Shown here one piece after another: positions 16,684 to 25,397 of a stretch of DNA of 64,000 nt. Position numbers and translations under genes: made by a program. Under the pieces are notes generated by a model, which was given only the letters and a program-made list of their open reading frames with translations, was not told the origin of the DNA and made no database searches. Position 1 is the stretch's first letter; every line of letters starts with the position of its first letter. Source of the DNA: JADGRF01 sp036382515 (GTDB lineage: Bacteria > Myxococcota_A > Polyangia > Polyangiales > JAFGIB01); the NCBI GenBank assembly GCA_036382515.1, contig DASVHQ010000119.1:1-64000 (forward strand). Direction: 5' to 3'.

Positions 16684-18777
16684 ATGCTTGTGAGGATCCG
16701 CGCGCGCTTGGCTTCGCTCCTTCCGGCAGGCCTCGTGCTCTACGCCGGTGTGCTCGCGTGGCGCCCGCTCGACGAAGCCGACGTGTTCTTCCATCTCACG
16801 CTCGGGCGTGCGGTGCTGCGGCATGGCGCGCGTATGGTGCCCGAGCCGACTGCCTTCACGGACTTCACGGACCCGGCGGTCGCAGCAGAGTGGGGCTGGA
16901 GCGTGCTGTCGTACGCTGTCCAGCGCCTCGGCGGATTTTCGGCGCTGAGTCTGCTCGGGGTGCTGCTGTCGATGGCTGCCGCATTCACGCTGCTGCGCTT
17001 GGTGCGCGGCTACGCCAACGCCGAGCAGCGCTTCATTCAGGTGTTTGTGGCCCTGCTCGTGATCTGCGCCGTGCAGGCTCGCGTCGCGGTGCGACCGCAG
17101 CTGCTGCTGCTCGTCGGTCTGCCGGTCTATCTCCTGCTCACGCGCTCCTACGCGCGCGCGCCCTTGCCGCAGCGCCTCCGACTTGGGCTTGGGCTCGTCG
17201 CCGGCGTCGTGGTGTGGGCTCAGTTTCACGGCAGCTTCGTGCTGGCACCGGCGATCTTCGTGATTCAGGTGGCACGCAGACCAAGCGCCGCAGAACGAGC
17301 AACGCTGCGCGTCGACGGCCTGATCTTGCTACTGCTGCTCATGGCCATGGGCACGAGCGCTTACGGGCCCGACATCGCGCACTTCATCGGCTCGCATGCC
17401 GCGGGCGACGCGCCGCGCTTCGTCGCCGAGATGGCCGCCACGACCTGGCCGATGCTCGATCCCGCGGCCTCGCCGTTCGTCGCCGCCTACTGGCTCTTGT
17501 TGCTCACGGGCGCGGCCGGCATCGTGATCGCGCGCTCGCTGTTCTGGCGCGAGCTTCTGCTCTCCGCCCTCGGCGGCGCGCTGCTTGCCACGGCCAATCG
17601 TTTCGTCTCCGAGGCGGCGATCCTGGCCGTTCCGCTGGCGGCGCGCGCGAGCACGGTGATCGCCGCGCACCTGCAGCCAATCGCGGGCGTGGCGCAGCAA
17701 CGTGTCGTAGTCGGCTTGCTCACGGCGCTCGGGACCGGGCTGCTCTGGTCGACGGCCAGCAGCATGCATGAGCTGCGTTGGCCCGTCGGGCGCCTCGGTT
17801 TGGGCGTCGGCGCGTTCCCCACGCAAGCGCCTGGCGTGCTGACCGGGCTGCCCGCGGGCACGGCCGTGTTCACCGACTATCCGAGCAGCGCGCCCCTCGG
17901 CTTTCTCGTCGATGGCCGGTTGCGCACCTTCGTCGATGGGCGCACGCCCCTGTACTTCGACGACACTGACTTTGCCGTGGAACGCGAGATGCTGCGCGAT
18001 GGGCAGGCGATGCGCAACGGCCTGGCGCGCTATCACGCGCGCGCTGCCGTGGTGCGCCGCGACAGTCAGGCTTGCGTCGAGCTGGCTCGTCTGTGGCCGG
18101 TAGCGCTGGTCGAGCCGCTGTACACGACCTTCGTCGCCGACGCCCCGCCGCGACCGCTCACGACCATTCGCCCTTGTGGCCCGCGCTACGTCGAGACCGA
18201 GTCCTGCGCCCACCCGTCGCTCCTCGGGGCAGACATCGCCGTGGTGCGCGCTTCCGGCGCGCCCGAGCTGGCGCACTTTCTACGCATCGAGTCCGTGCTG
18301 CGCTGTGGTGGTGACGCGCGTTCGGCGCTTGGTGCGCTCGCAGCGCTCGCACCTTCGGCACGCGCGTACGGCCACGCGTTCGGACGGGTGCGCGCACAGG
18401 CCCTGATGCAAGCTTCTCGCTTCGACGAGGCAGCCGAGCTGATGATCGAGCTTCTGCGCTCCGGCGACGACGGAGCCGTCAACCTGTTGCGGACATCGAC
18501 GGCCGGAGGCATGCCGCTCGGGCTGGTGGCGCGCGTGCTCATGGCTTACGTGAAAGAGAAGAGCGACGACACGGACGTCGGTGTGCGCGCGGTCCTGGCC
18601 GACGTGTGCGCGCGCATCGGTGACGTCGAGTGCGCACGCTTCAACGCGGCGCGCGTTGCGGTGCGTGGTCGACGAAGCGAGGCGCTGCAGTGGATCGCGC
18701 AGCACCATCCGTCGGCGCGCGTGCGCAACGACGCACGGCGCTGGCTCGAGCTGCTGTCCGCGAGCCCGGCGCCGTAG
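16684..18777 (+). CDS. Large polytopic membrane protein with soluble C-terminal region
   Basis: From ATG 16684 the product has 697 residues. The first 360 or so hold about ten hydrophobic segments. A loop after the first one has DEADVFFHLTLG, and WGWSVLSY follows. The second half is soluble, with an Asp-rich strand region (FTDYPSSAPLGF, VDGRTPLYFDD) and a helical, TPR-like end. The design is close to bacterial GT-C-type or uncharacterised membrane proteins often seen in Myxococcota. The start was chosen because the in-frame extension upstream lacks membrane or domain character and overlaps the divergent gene's promoter. Confidence 0.72.
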   Translation: MLVRIRARLASLLPAGLVLYAGVLAWRPLDEADVFFHLTLGRAVLRHGARMVPEPTAFTDFTDPAVAAEWGWSVLSYAVQRLGGFSALSLLGVLLSMAAAFTLLRLVRGYANAEQRFIQVFVALLVICAVQARVAVRPQLLLLVGLPVYLLLTRSYARAPLPQRLRLGLGLVAGVVVWAQFHGSFVLAPAIFVIQVARRPSAAERATLRVDGLILLLLLMAMGTSAYGPDIAHFIGSHAAGDAPRFVAEMAATTWPMLDPAASPFVAAYWLLLLTGAAGIVIARSLFWRELLLSALGGALLATANRFVSEAAILAVPLAARASTVIAAHLQPIAGVAQQRVVVGLLTALGTGLLWSTASSMHELRWPVGRLGLGVGAFPTQAPGVLTGLPAGTAVFTDYPSSAPLGFLVDGRLRTFVDGRTPLYFDDTDFAVEREMLRDGQAMRNGLARYHARAAVVRRDSQACVELARLWPVALVEPLYTTFVADAPPRPLTTIRPCGPRYVETESCAHPSLLGADIAVVRASGAPELAHFLRIESVLRCGGDARSALGALAALAPSARAYGHAFGRVRAQALMQASRFDEAAELMIELLRSGDDGAVNLLRTSTAGGMPLGLVARVLMAYVKEKSDDTDVGVRAVLADVCARIGDVECARFNAARVAVRGRRSEALQWIAQHHPSARVRNDARRWLELLSASPAP

Positions 18778-18808
18778 CTGGCGGTGCGTGTGCCCGCGGC
18801 GCGCGTGC

Positions 18809-19325
18809 TCAGCCTGGCTCGGCGTGCTCGTTCCAGGCGCGCTGCAGAGCCGCAAGCAGCACTTCGGGCGACTGCGCTCCGACCACGGCGTAACGTCGGT
18901 CGATCACGAACGCGGGCACGCCCTCGAGCCCGCGCGAACGGCCCGCCGAGGCCGTAACCATTTGCGAAGTGCAAGAGCCGATGTGCATCGAACGAGTTGC
19001 CCGGCTTGGCGCGATCGAAGCGGTAGTCGAGCCCCTCCTGCGCCGCCAACGCGGTGAACCGTGCGTGGGAGGCCTCGGCCTGCGCGCGACTCATGCCGTA
19101 GCGCTGGACGAGCAGGTCATCGACGCTGCCGTCGAAGACCGCGGGCGCGCTCGGGTCGAGCTGATGGCTGCGCCAGCGCACTCGCACGTGATCACTGTGC
19201 TCGAAGTCCGCCAGCGCGCGTTCGAGGCGCCGCTTGCCGATGTAGCACCACGGGCAGTACAGGTCCGACCAGACCTCGAGCTCGAGCGTCCTGCGCTCCG
19301 TGGTGCGCGCGCTGCCGCCACTCAT
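18809..19325 (-). pseudogene. FrnE/DsbA-family thiol oxidoreductase, internally deleted and frameshifted
   Basis: The 5' part, from ATG 19325, encodes a clear FrnE-type thioredoxin fold start with the redox motif CPWC (SDLYCPWCYIGKRRLE) and FDAHRLLHFANGYGL. The frame then leaves the family near 18925-18960. The family's C-terminal part resumes in a different frame as EGVPAFVIDRRYAVVGAQ and ends at TGA 18809-18811. Compared with intact relatives as I recall them, about 55 residues of the helical insert are missing. Read as is, the first frame runs on without homology to 18546, overlapping the convergent gene. Either a real decay event or an assembly error explains this. ATG 19325 overlaps the PilZ stop by 4 bp. 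Confidence 0.8.
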
Positions 19326-19681
19326 CCTTCCGAGTCACCGTGCTTGGTTAGCAGGCGCTCGAGCAGGTGCTGGGAGTACTGGCTGACCTTGGTGAACACC
19401 ACACCCATGCCGGGTGGGTCGTCCTGGATGCGCACTACCTTGCCGACGCCTTCGATGGTCTCGAGATCGTCCATGATCACGGTGAACTTCAAGTTCACCT
19501 CCGTGCCCACCGGCAACGGATCGGCTCGCTTCACGAACGCACCGGTCTTCGAGATGTTCGTGACGTACTCGCGGATGAAGTCGTCGAACGACTCGAACTC
19601 CTTGTTGATCGTCACGCGCGCTTCGCGGCGCTTCTGCTCGCTGCCCTGGTCGCCGCTGTCCTGTTCGCTGTCGGAGCTCAT
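19322..19681 (-). CDS. PilZ-domain protein (TIGR02266-like)
   Basis: The product has 119 residues from ATG 19681. Its A of ATG is the last base of the rng stop codon (TGATG), so translation is coupled. After an acidic N-terminus it has RREARVTI, then the PilZ core with ISKTGAFVKRADPLPVGTEV and GMGVVFTKVS. The family binds cyclic di-GMP in some members. Here the RxxxR and D/NxSxxG sites are only partly recognisable (RREAR; NISKTG), so ligand binding is uncertain. The pattern matches the Myxococcus paralogous PilZ group. Confidence 0.85.
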   Translation of the reverse strand: MSSDSEQDSGDQGSEQKRREARVTINKEFESFDDFIREYVTNISKTGAFVKRADPLPVGTEVNLKFTVIMDDLETIEGVGKVVRIQDDPPGMGVVFTKVSQYSQHLLERLLTKHGDSEG

Positions 19682-21249
19682 CACGCACCTTTGAGGTCGA
19701 ACTGCTCGATGTGATATTCCTTGTGCGGCTTGACGACGATCTGGCGTGTGAAGCGATTCTGGGCCTCGTCGAGCGCGCCCTTGTGCTCGCGCTTGAGCAT
19801 GTCGCAGATCGCCGGGTGGGCGTTCACGATCACCTTGTAGCCCGGCAGGCTGTCTTTCTCGCGGCGGATCTGGCGCACGATCTCGTGGCAGATCGTGGCC
19901 TTGGACTGCAGCTGGCCGGTGCCGTCGCAGTAGAAGCAGGGCTCGAAGAGCGTGCGGCCGAGCGACTCGCGCGTGCGCTTGCGGGTCATCTCGATGAGAC
20001 CCAGATCGCTGATGCGTGTGATGGTCGTGGTCGCGCGATCTTTCTTAAGCGCCTCGACCAAGAGCTTGTACACGCGGTCGCGGTTCTTGGTGCGCTCCAT
20101 GTCGATGAAGTCGAGCACGATCAGGCCGCCGATGTTGCGGAAGCGCAGCTGGTAGGCGATCTCCTGAACGGCTTCCACGTTCGTTTGGTAGATTGTCTCT
20201 TCGACGTCCTTGCCCTTGCCGGTGAAGCGGCCGGTGTTCACGTCGATCGCGGTGAGCGCCTCGGCCTGATCGATGATCAGATAGCCGCCCGATGCCAGCG
20301 GCACCTTGCGCGAGAGCGCGCGCGAGATCTCGTCCTCGATGCCGTACTCGTCGAAGATCGGATCGCGGCCCTGGTAGAGCTCGACATCGCCGACGCGCTC
20401 GGGCAAGAACGAGCCGATGAACGCACGCAGCCGCTCGTGCTCCGCCGGCGAGTCGATCACGAGCTTGTCGACGTTCTCGGTGAAGTAGTCACGCGCCACG
20501 CGCAGGATGATGTCGAGGTCTTCGTAGAGCAGCGCCGGCGCGGTCTTCACCTCGTTGCGGCGCTTGCTGCAGCTCTCCCACTGCTTGATCAGGTAGCCCA
20601 CGTCGGCCTTGAGCTGTTTCTTGGTCAGGCCGGTGGCGACCGTGCGTACGATCAGGCCGCCTTGCGGTGGCTTCACGGCGTCGATCGCTTCGCGCAGGCG
20701 CTTGCGCTCGCCTTCGTTGCCGATGCGCTTGGAGATGCCGATGTGCTCGACCGTCGGCAGGTACACGACGTAGCGGCCGGGCAGCGCGATGTGGCTGGTG
20801 ACGCGCGCGCCCTTGGTGCCGATCGGGCCCTTGCTGACCTGCACCATCAGCGACTGCCCTTCCTTGAGCACATCGCGGATCGGTGTGGCGCGCGTGACTT
20901 TCCTCGCGACAGCCTTGGGCTTGGGCTCGCCGTTTTCGGCGCCGTCCTCGGTGTGTTCGGCGCCGTCCTCGGCTTCCTCGCCGCCGTCCTCCGCACTCAG
21001 GAGGTTGTCCATGTCCTCTTGCGGCACGACGTCTTCGACGTGCAAGAACGCGGCGCGATCGAGCGAGATGTCGATGAACGCAGCCTGCATGCCCGGCAGC
21101 ACACGCGTGACCTTGCCCAGGTACACGTTGCCGACGGGACTCTTGTCCTGGTCGCGCTCGACGAATAACTCTGTGATGCTGCCGCCCTCGATCAGAGCGA
21201 CGCGGGTTTCTGAGATGTCGACGTTGATGACGAGTGAATTGCCTGCCAT
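19681..21249 (-). CDS. rng: Ribonuclease G/E family endoribonuclease
   Basis: The 522-residue enzyme cleaves single-stranded RNA in rRNA maturation and mRNA decay. It has an N-terminal S1 domain (PVGNVYLGKVTRVLPGMQAAFIDI) that is interrupted by an acidic low-complexity insert (about residues 88-112, repeated Glu/Asp/Gly). The catalytic DNase I-like region carries TAIDVNTGRF and LIVLDFIDMERTKNRD with the metal-binding Asp residues. A Zn-link Cys pair appears in CFYCDGTG instead of the usual CPxC. The length suits RNase G rather than full RNase E, since there is no long scaffold tail. It is first in the operon with the PilZ gene. Confidence 0.94.
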   Translation of the reverse strand: MAGNSLVINVDISETRVALIEGGSITELFVERDQDKSPVGNVYLGKVTRVLPGMQAAFIDISLDRAAFLHVEDVVPQEDMDNLLSAEDGGEEAEDGAEHTEDGAENGEPKPKAVARKVTRATPIRDVLKEGQSLMVQVSKGPIGTKGARVTSHIALPGRYVVYLPTVEHIGISKRIGNEGERKRLREAIDAVKPPQGGLIVRTVATGLTKKQLKADVGYLIKQWESCSKRRNEVKTAPALLYEDLDIILRVARDYFTENVDKLVIDSPAEHERLRAFIGSFLPERVGDVELYQGRDPIFDEYGIEDEISRALSRKVPLASGGYLIIDQAEALTAIDVNTGRFTGKGKDVEETIYQTNVEAVQEIAYQLRFRNIGGLIVLDFIDMERTKNRDRVYKLLVEALKKDRATTTITRISDLGLIEMTRKRTRESLGRTLFEPCFYCDGTGQLQSKATICHEIVRQIRREKDSLPGYKVIVNAHPAICDMLKREHKGALDEAQNRFTRQIVVKPHKEYHIEQFDLKGA

Positions 21250-21316
21250 GGCTCCGGCGAAAATCTGGGGGAAAGGTTGTTCATGTGGGTGGGCGGATCG
21301 TGCCCGTGCTTGCGCC

Positions 21317-21859
21317 TCAGCGCGCCGCGCGAAACAGCGCAGCGAGCAGCGCAGGAAGGGTCGAGACCACGGTGGTCAAGGTGGCGGCGTGCTTTCTTTG
21401 GGCTCCCTCCATCCCGAGGAAGTCACGCGCACCGAGCGACCCAGAGCGGTAGGTGAGGGCGGCTGAAACGGCCACCGCCATCACCGAAATCACGGCCAGC
21501 GGGATGATGTTCACCACCCCACCGGCCACCACCGGCAAGACAGCTGCCGATGCGAAACGCGGAACCAAGTGCTTGAAGGCTTCTGGAGCCTCGATGAGAC
21601 GCGGCAAGAGAGTCACGGCGAGTGCCGCCGAACCGACGTAGCCCGCGATCGCCGCAAGAACGGCGATCGTGACGTTGCCCACGGTCGCACCCGCGCGCAG
21701 CGCCGACCCGATCAAAGTGGCCACCGCCGAGATGGCCGCGATCGCGCCTGCATGCGCAATCGGCGAGGGCAGGGCCTCACCGCGGTCGCACGCGGCCGTC
21801 AGCCGGGGCCACGCGAGCTCCGGCACGACGATCAGCTTCAATGTCAACGCTGCGAGCAA
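21317..21859 (-). CDS. Small multi-pass membrane protein, Yip1-like
   Basis: The roughly 180-residue product has four to five hydrophobic segments rich in Ala, Val and Gly, and a short soluble C-terminus. Spacing and composition resemble YIP1-family proteins, but there is no decisive motif. The start is uncertain: TTG 21859 lies inside the first hydrophobic stretch, and the same frame is open further upstream through an Arg-rich segment, so the true N-terminus may be longer or an upstream frameshift may exist. Confidence 0.55.
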   Translation of the reverse strand: MLAALTLKLIVVPELAWPRLTAACDRGEALPSPIAHAGAIAAISAVATLIGSALRAGATVGNVTIAVLAAIAGYVGSAALAVTLLPRLIEAPEAFKHLVPRFASAAVLPVVAGGVVNIIPLAVISVMAVAVSAALTYRSGSLGARDFLGMEGAQRKHAATLTTVVSTLPALLAALFRAAR

Positions 21860-22043
21860 CAGGGAGGCTCCCTGCGAGCCGTGCAGCCCCCGCGCGTGTT
21901 CGCGCGAGGCGTCTGCAGGCCGCGGTAGCCGGGCGTCCCAACACTTTGTTGCAGCTGCCGCCGCCGCCGCCGAGCCAGGCCGTGAAGCCCATGCTCGGTG
22001 CGCTGCGTGGCTGCCCGCGCAGGGTCACCCGAAGTGGTGCGGC

Positions 22044-22553
22044 CTAGTTGGTTTCGAAGATCTCTTCGATCTCCGCCTGGACCTTGTCTTCGCTCTTCTC
22101 GCGGGTAACGGCGATCTCCTTGACGATCAGCGCGCGCGCGGTCTCGAGCATGCGACGCTCTCCGAAGGACAGCGACTTCTCGGCCTTGAGCCGATACAGG
22201 TCACGCATCACTTCGGCCACGTCGAAGACGGAACCAGTTTTGATTTTGTCCATGAAACCGCGGTAGCGGCGATTCCACGTTTGATTGTCGAAAGCGATCG
22301 TACGCTCGCGCAGGATCGCGAAAATCTCTTCGATCTCCTCCTCGCTGATGGGAGGACGCAGGCCCACGCTCTTGGCGTTGGCCACGGGCACCATGATCTT
22401 GCGATTGGTGTCGAGAATCCGCAGCACGTAGAACTTCAGGCGGTTGCCCGCGATGTCCTTTTCCTCGATGGAGATGACTTCGGCGACGCCTTGGGCCGGA
22501 TAAACGGCCTTGTCGCCCACTTTGAACAGTTGCTTTTCGGTACGGGCCTGCAT
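22044..22553 (-). CDS. carD: CarD/CdnL-family transcriptional regulator
   Basis: The 169-residue protein has the N-terminal RNA-polymerase-interacting Tudor-like domain (FKVGDKAVYPAQGVAEVI, then KFYVLRI and IMVPVANAKSVGLRP). A helical C-terminal DNA-binding domain (about 75-165) follows, with NRRYRGFMDKIKTGSVFDVAEVMRDL, SFGERRMLE and AREL-like helices. Family members stabilise open complexes at rRNA and other promoters. Length fits CdnL rather than the longer Myxococcus CarD with an HMGA tail. A 200-bp region upstream holds its promoter. Confidence 0.95.
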   Translation of the reverse strand: MQARTEKQLFKVGDKAVYPAQGVAEVISIEEKDIAGNRLKFYVLRILDTNRKIMVPVANAKSVGLRPPISEEEIEEIFAILRERTIAFDNQTWNRRYRGFMDKIKTGSVFDVAEVMRDLYRLKAEKSLSFGERRMLETARALIVKEIAVTREKSEDKVQAEIEEIFETN

Positions 22554-22753
22554 TTCGCACTCCCTGTTGCTTGATACTGATCGAAAACCCTATTAGGACC
22601 CGGCTTCAGGCGTGGTTAGTGGCACGTGATGTCGGGGGTGCTCGCCGCCATTTGCTACTGCCTGGCGATGCTTCTGGCCCGGTTCATGTTCATGGGGCCG
22701 GTGCAGTAGAATCATTCGCCGGTTGGCGCGCAGAGCACGGGTCGCAGCAAATC

Positions 22754-23716
22754 CTACTCAGAACCACGCGTCGGGTCAACTGGAAACTGGCTCAGCCAGC
22801 GCACGGCCAGGCCCATGCGTACGCCGCCGTTTGACACTGTGATTTCAGACGCTTCCGCCACTTTCACCAGACCGAGCAGCAGCAGCGCGCCGGTGACAAT
22901 TACATCTGCACGGCCCGGATCGAGCCCCGGGATCAGGTGTCGCTCGGCCAGCGGCATGGCCGCGAGCTTGCTCGTCAGCGCTCGCAAGTGCGTAACGGAC
23001 ACGCGCGCGCCGTGAATGCGTTTGGGGTCGTAGGGGGCGACCTTACCGATGATGGCTGCGAGCGTGGTCGCCGTGCCAGCGATGGCAACCAGCGGCGCGC
23101 TCGGCTTCACGGCAGATGCCGCGAGCGCGCGCGCCACATCGGCCTCCACGGCAGCCAGCTGCGTGGCGGTGGCCGGTGCGGTCACGCCGTGACGCTCGGT
23201 CAAGCGCACCGCACCGATGTCGAGGCTCACGCTCGCCACGATGCGACCCTGCTGACCGCGCACGATCTCGGTGCTGCCACCACCGATGTCGACGACGCAC
23301 AGCTCGCCTGTGTGCAGCTGCAGGCCCTGCGTTGCGCCCAGGTACGTGAGCTCGGCTTCTTCGCTGCCGCTGATCACCGCGAGCGGCGTGCCCAGAATGC
23401 GCTCGGCTTGCGTGAGGAAGTGCGCTGCATTCTTCGCATCGCGCGCCGCGCTCGTGCCCACCGCCTGGATCTCGGCGCCCAGCTCGTGCGCTCTGCGCGC
23501 GTATTCCGTGAGCACGGTCAGCGTGCGCGCGACGGCCGCGTCGTCCAGACGCTGCGTGCGATCGATGCCTTGTCCCAGGCGCGTGATCGTCGCGCGGTCC
23601 TCGAGCACTTGCACTTGCCCGTCTGCACCGCGACGAGCGACCTGCATCAGCACCGAGTTGGTGCCGACGTCGATCGTCGCGAGCAGCCGTGACGTTCCGC
23701 GGTTTTCAGCAGACAC
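22754..23716 (-). CDS. Ppx/GppA-family phosphatase
   Basis: The 320-residue ASKHA-fold enzyme has the expected motifs: TIDVGTNSVLMQV (14-26), VGTSAARDAKNA (about 86-97), ISGSEEAELTYLGA (about 114-127), and VVDIGGGSTEIV (about 140-151). The family hydrolyses exopolyphosphate or pppGpp. At 320 residues it is the short form with only the catalytic domains, so which substrate it prefers cannot be told. It starts 12 bp after the stop of the OmpA-type lipoprotein gene, so the two are probably one operon. Confidence 0.93.
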   Translation of the reverse strand: MSAENRGTSRLLATIDVGTNSVLMQVARRGADGQVQVLEDRATITRLGQGIDRTQRLDDAAVARTLTVLTEYARRAHELGAEIQAVGTSAARDAKNAAHFLTQAERILGTPLAVISGSEEAELTYLGATQGLQLHTGELCVVDIGGGSTEIVRGQQGRIVASVSLDIGAVRLTERHGVTAPATATQLAAVEADVARALAASAVKPSAPLVAIAGTATTLAAIIGKVAPYDPKRIHGARVSVTHLRALTSKLAAMPLAERHLIPGLDPGRADVIVTGALLLLGLVKVAEASEITVSNGGVRMGLAVRWLSQFPVDPTRGSE

Positions 23717-23728
23717 CGAGCGCGTAGC

Positions 23729-24544
23729 TCAGTTCGTCATGTCTTTGAGCTGCGACAGATCGGGCAGCTCGTCGAGGTTCGGCATCAGCACGATCTCGAT
23801 GCGACGATTCTGTGCACGACCCTCGGGCGTGTCGTTGCTCGCGGCCGCCTGCGTGTCGGCATAACCCGCGGCCGAGAAGCGATTGGCCGGCACGCCGTGC
23901 TCCGACAAGAACATCGCGACCGTGACGGCGCGCGCCGTGGACAGGTGCCAGTTCGACGGGAACTTCGCGCTCTTGATCGGGATGTTGTCGGTGTGGCCCG
24001 CAATCTGGAAGTCGCGATCGGGAATCGAAGAGAGCACGGAGGCGACCTCGGTGAGGGCGGCCTGGCCTTCAGGCTTCAAGTCGGCTTTGCCCGAGTCGAA
24101 GAGGATGTTCTCGGACAGCTCGACCACCATGCGGCCACGCACGATGCGCACGCGCAGCTTGCCCGACGCGATCATCTTGTTGAAGCGCTCGAGCATGTTG
24201 CGGAAGGTCTGCAGACGCTGTTGCGCTTGCAGCTGCTTCGCCTTCAGCTCTTCGACGAGCTTGTTCATCGCTTCGACGTTGCGCTTCTGATCCTCCACGT
24301 TCATGCCCATCTGACGCAGCTGCTCGGTCATCTGAGCGTTCTCGGAGCTGAGCACCTTGAAGCGGTCTTGCAGCTCCTTGTGCTTGCCCTCGAGGCCGTC
24401 GAGCGCCTTGGTCAGCTGATCGACGCGGTCCTTCTGGGCCTGCATCTCTTCTTCGGAGTAGCCGCAGCCCACGAGGCCAGTAAGGCCCAGCGTGCTCACG
24501 AGCGCCAATACGGTTGCGAACGCAAAAGCTTTGGAACGGTTCAT
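23729..24544 (-). CDS. OmpA-family peptidoglycan-binding lipoprotein
   Basis: From ATG 24544 the product has 271 residues. A GAGAAGG site lies upstream. The signal ends LTGLVGC, a lipobox. A long coiled coil (about 25-120) precedes the OmpA C-terminal domain (about 130-255), with ILFDSGKADLKPEGQAAL, GHTDNIPI, LSTARAVTVA and RRIEIVLMPNL. The coiled coil plus OmpA plan is that of envelope-tethering lipoproteins such as Pal relatives. It shares the post-core motif PNLxELPDLS with the lipoprotein at 2307-3422. Confidence 0.9.
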   Translation of the reverse strand: MNRSKAFAFATVLALVSTLGLTGLVGCGYSEEEMQAQKDRVDQLTKALDGLEGKHKELQDRFKVLSSENAQMTEQLRQMGMNVEDQKRNVEAMNKLVEELKAKQLQAQQRLQTFRNMLERFNKMIASGKLRVRIVRGRMVVELSENILFDSGKADLKPEGQAALTEVASVLSSIPDRDFQIAGHTDNIPIKSAKFPSNWHLSTARAVTVAMFLSEHGVPANRFSAAGYADTQAAASNDTPEGRAQNRRIEIVLMPNLDELPDLSQLKDMTN

Positions 24545-24871
24545 CGCACCTTCTCGCTGGTGGGACGGGCCCACAAACCGCAGCCCGCAATCGAGCGGCG
24601 AACTTAGGTCTGCGCTGTCGGAGCTGTCAACGATCCGGGCCGCCCAGGGTGATCTGATCTCGATTTTCGGCCGAAACTACCCACTCACAGCCGAAACAAC
24701 CACTCTGACTGCAATGAAAATTCATTAGTAATTTCAGTAGCTTGAAAAGGTGATCGGCCAGTAATCGTACAAAGAGCAATAAGTTATGTACAATTTATAG
24801 GTTCTCGGTATTGACACGTGGCATCACACTACAATAGGTTACTTTCATCCTACGACCATAGGAGGGTACGT
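24545..24871. promoter_or_regulatory. AT-rich divergent upstream region
   Basis: This 327-bp stretch separates the OmpA-type lipoprotein (minus) from the H1-like gene (plus). Between about 24650 and 24860 the base content is strikingly AT-rich compared with the rest of the window. TTGACA (24811-24816) and TACAAT (24830-24835) lie close upstream of the H1-like gene, but they are only 13 bp apart, so they probably do not act as a pair. AGGAGG (24860-24865) is an excellent ribosome binding site 6 bp before ATG 24872. Confidence 0.5.
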
Positions 24872-25009
24872 ATGGCAGCGAAGAAACGAAAGAAGGCCGC
24901 CAAGAAGGCGACCAAGGCAGCCGGTAAGGCAACAAAGCGCAAGGCTGGCAAGCGCAAGGCCGCTAAAAAGGGCGGCAAGCGCAAGGCCGCCAAAAAAAAA
25001 AGTAAGTAA
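24872..25009 (+). CDS. Lysine/alanine-rich histone-H1-like protein, short frame
   Basis: From ATG 24872, with a perfect AGGAGG site, the frame encodes 45 residues made almost wholly of Lys, Ala, Arg, Gly and Thr, with repeats such as KKAAKKATKAA and GKRKAAKKGGKRKAAKK. Such proteins resemble the C-terminal tails of histone H1 and bind DNA without sequence preference. The frame ends at TAA 25007-25009, directly after a run of ten A (24992-25001). One base fewer in this run would join it to a further 61 codons of similar character, ending at 25187 and giving a 104-residue protein. The gene as written may therefore be only the unslipped product. Confidence 0.75.
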   Translation: MAAKKRKKAAKKATKAAGKATKRKAGKRKAAKKGGKRKAAKKKSK

Positions 25010-25187
25010 GCGCGCGCCTGCAAAGGCGAAGGGTTCGGCTAAGAAGACCGTGAAAGCCAAGCCCGCGAAGAAGAAGGCGGCGAAGGTCGGCGCTATGCGT
25101 CAACCGGAGCCGGTCAGCGAAGCAGCCGTGACGCCCGATGTGGTCACGAGCTTCGCCTCGACAGCTGACTTTTCTTCGTCCAACTGA
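25002..25187 (+). other. Out-of-frame continuation of the H1-like gene
   Basis: In the frame entered by dropping one A from the A10 tract, 61 sense codons stay open to TGA 25185-25187. The first part continues the basic pattern (SKRAPAKAKGSAKK, KPAKKKAAK), and the end is acidic/Ser-rich (EPVSEAAVTPDV, ADFSSSN). A strong hairpin terminator follows 41 bp later. The basic composition in exactly this frame, followed by a stop and a terminator, shows it was or is coding. Confidence 0.75.
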
Positions 25188-25228
25188 GAGGCTTCGTCCT
25201 CGAAGGTTTCAAGAGCGGTTGTGTAATT

Positions 25229-25258
25229 GCCGTCGGCACTAACGTGCCGGCGGCTTTT
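25229..25258 (+). terminator. Intrinsic terminator after the H1-like gene
   Basis: GCCGTCGGCAC (25229-25239), loop TAAC, and GTGCCGGCGGC (25244-25254) form an 11-bp stem with a single G-T wobble, followed by TTTT. This is the clearest intrinsic terminator in the window. Confidence 0.85.
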
Positions 25259-25293
25259 CACTTAAAGACCTAATCGCGGCGCGCTTTGGGGTC

Positions 25294-25397
25294 CATCCGC
25301 GGCTTACGTTCTCGGCCCGTCGGTCACCGTACATGAGTACGGCTCCCTCCGGTCCTGCGGGCGCGCTCGCGGCTGAACCCCAATTCGCGCCGCTTGC
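25294..25397. repeat. 104-bp dispersed repeat, copy 1
   Basis: This segment matches 30171-30274 at about 92 of 104 positions without gaps. It contains a small hairpin, CCGTACATGAGTACGG (25327-25342). It lies between two convergent gene ends: the H1-like gene and the RqcH-like gene. Read on the minus strand, one frame gives a peptide containing GAVLMYGDRRAENVSRGW, and the second copy gives the near-identical GAVLTYGDRGSENVSRGW. Confidence 0.8.

Noticed and set aside
21777..22028. Open frame upstream of the Yip1-like gene as its possible N-terminus
   Set aside because: It is in a different frame with a poly-Gly stretch and no family character; a frameshift link to the membrane protein is possible but not supported.
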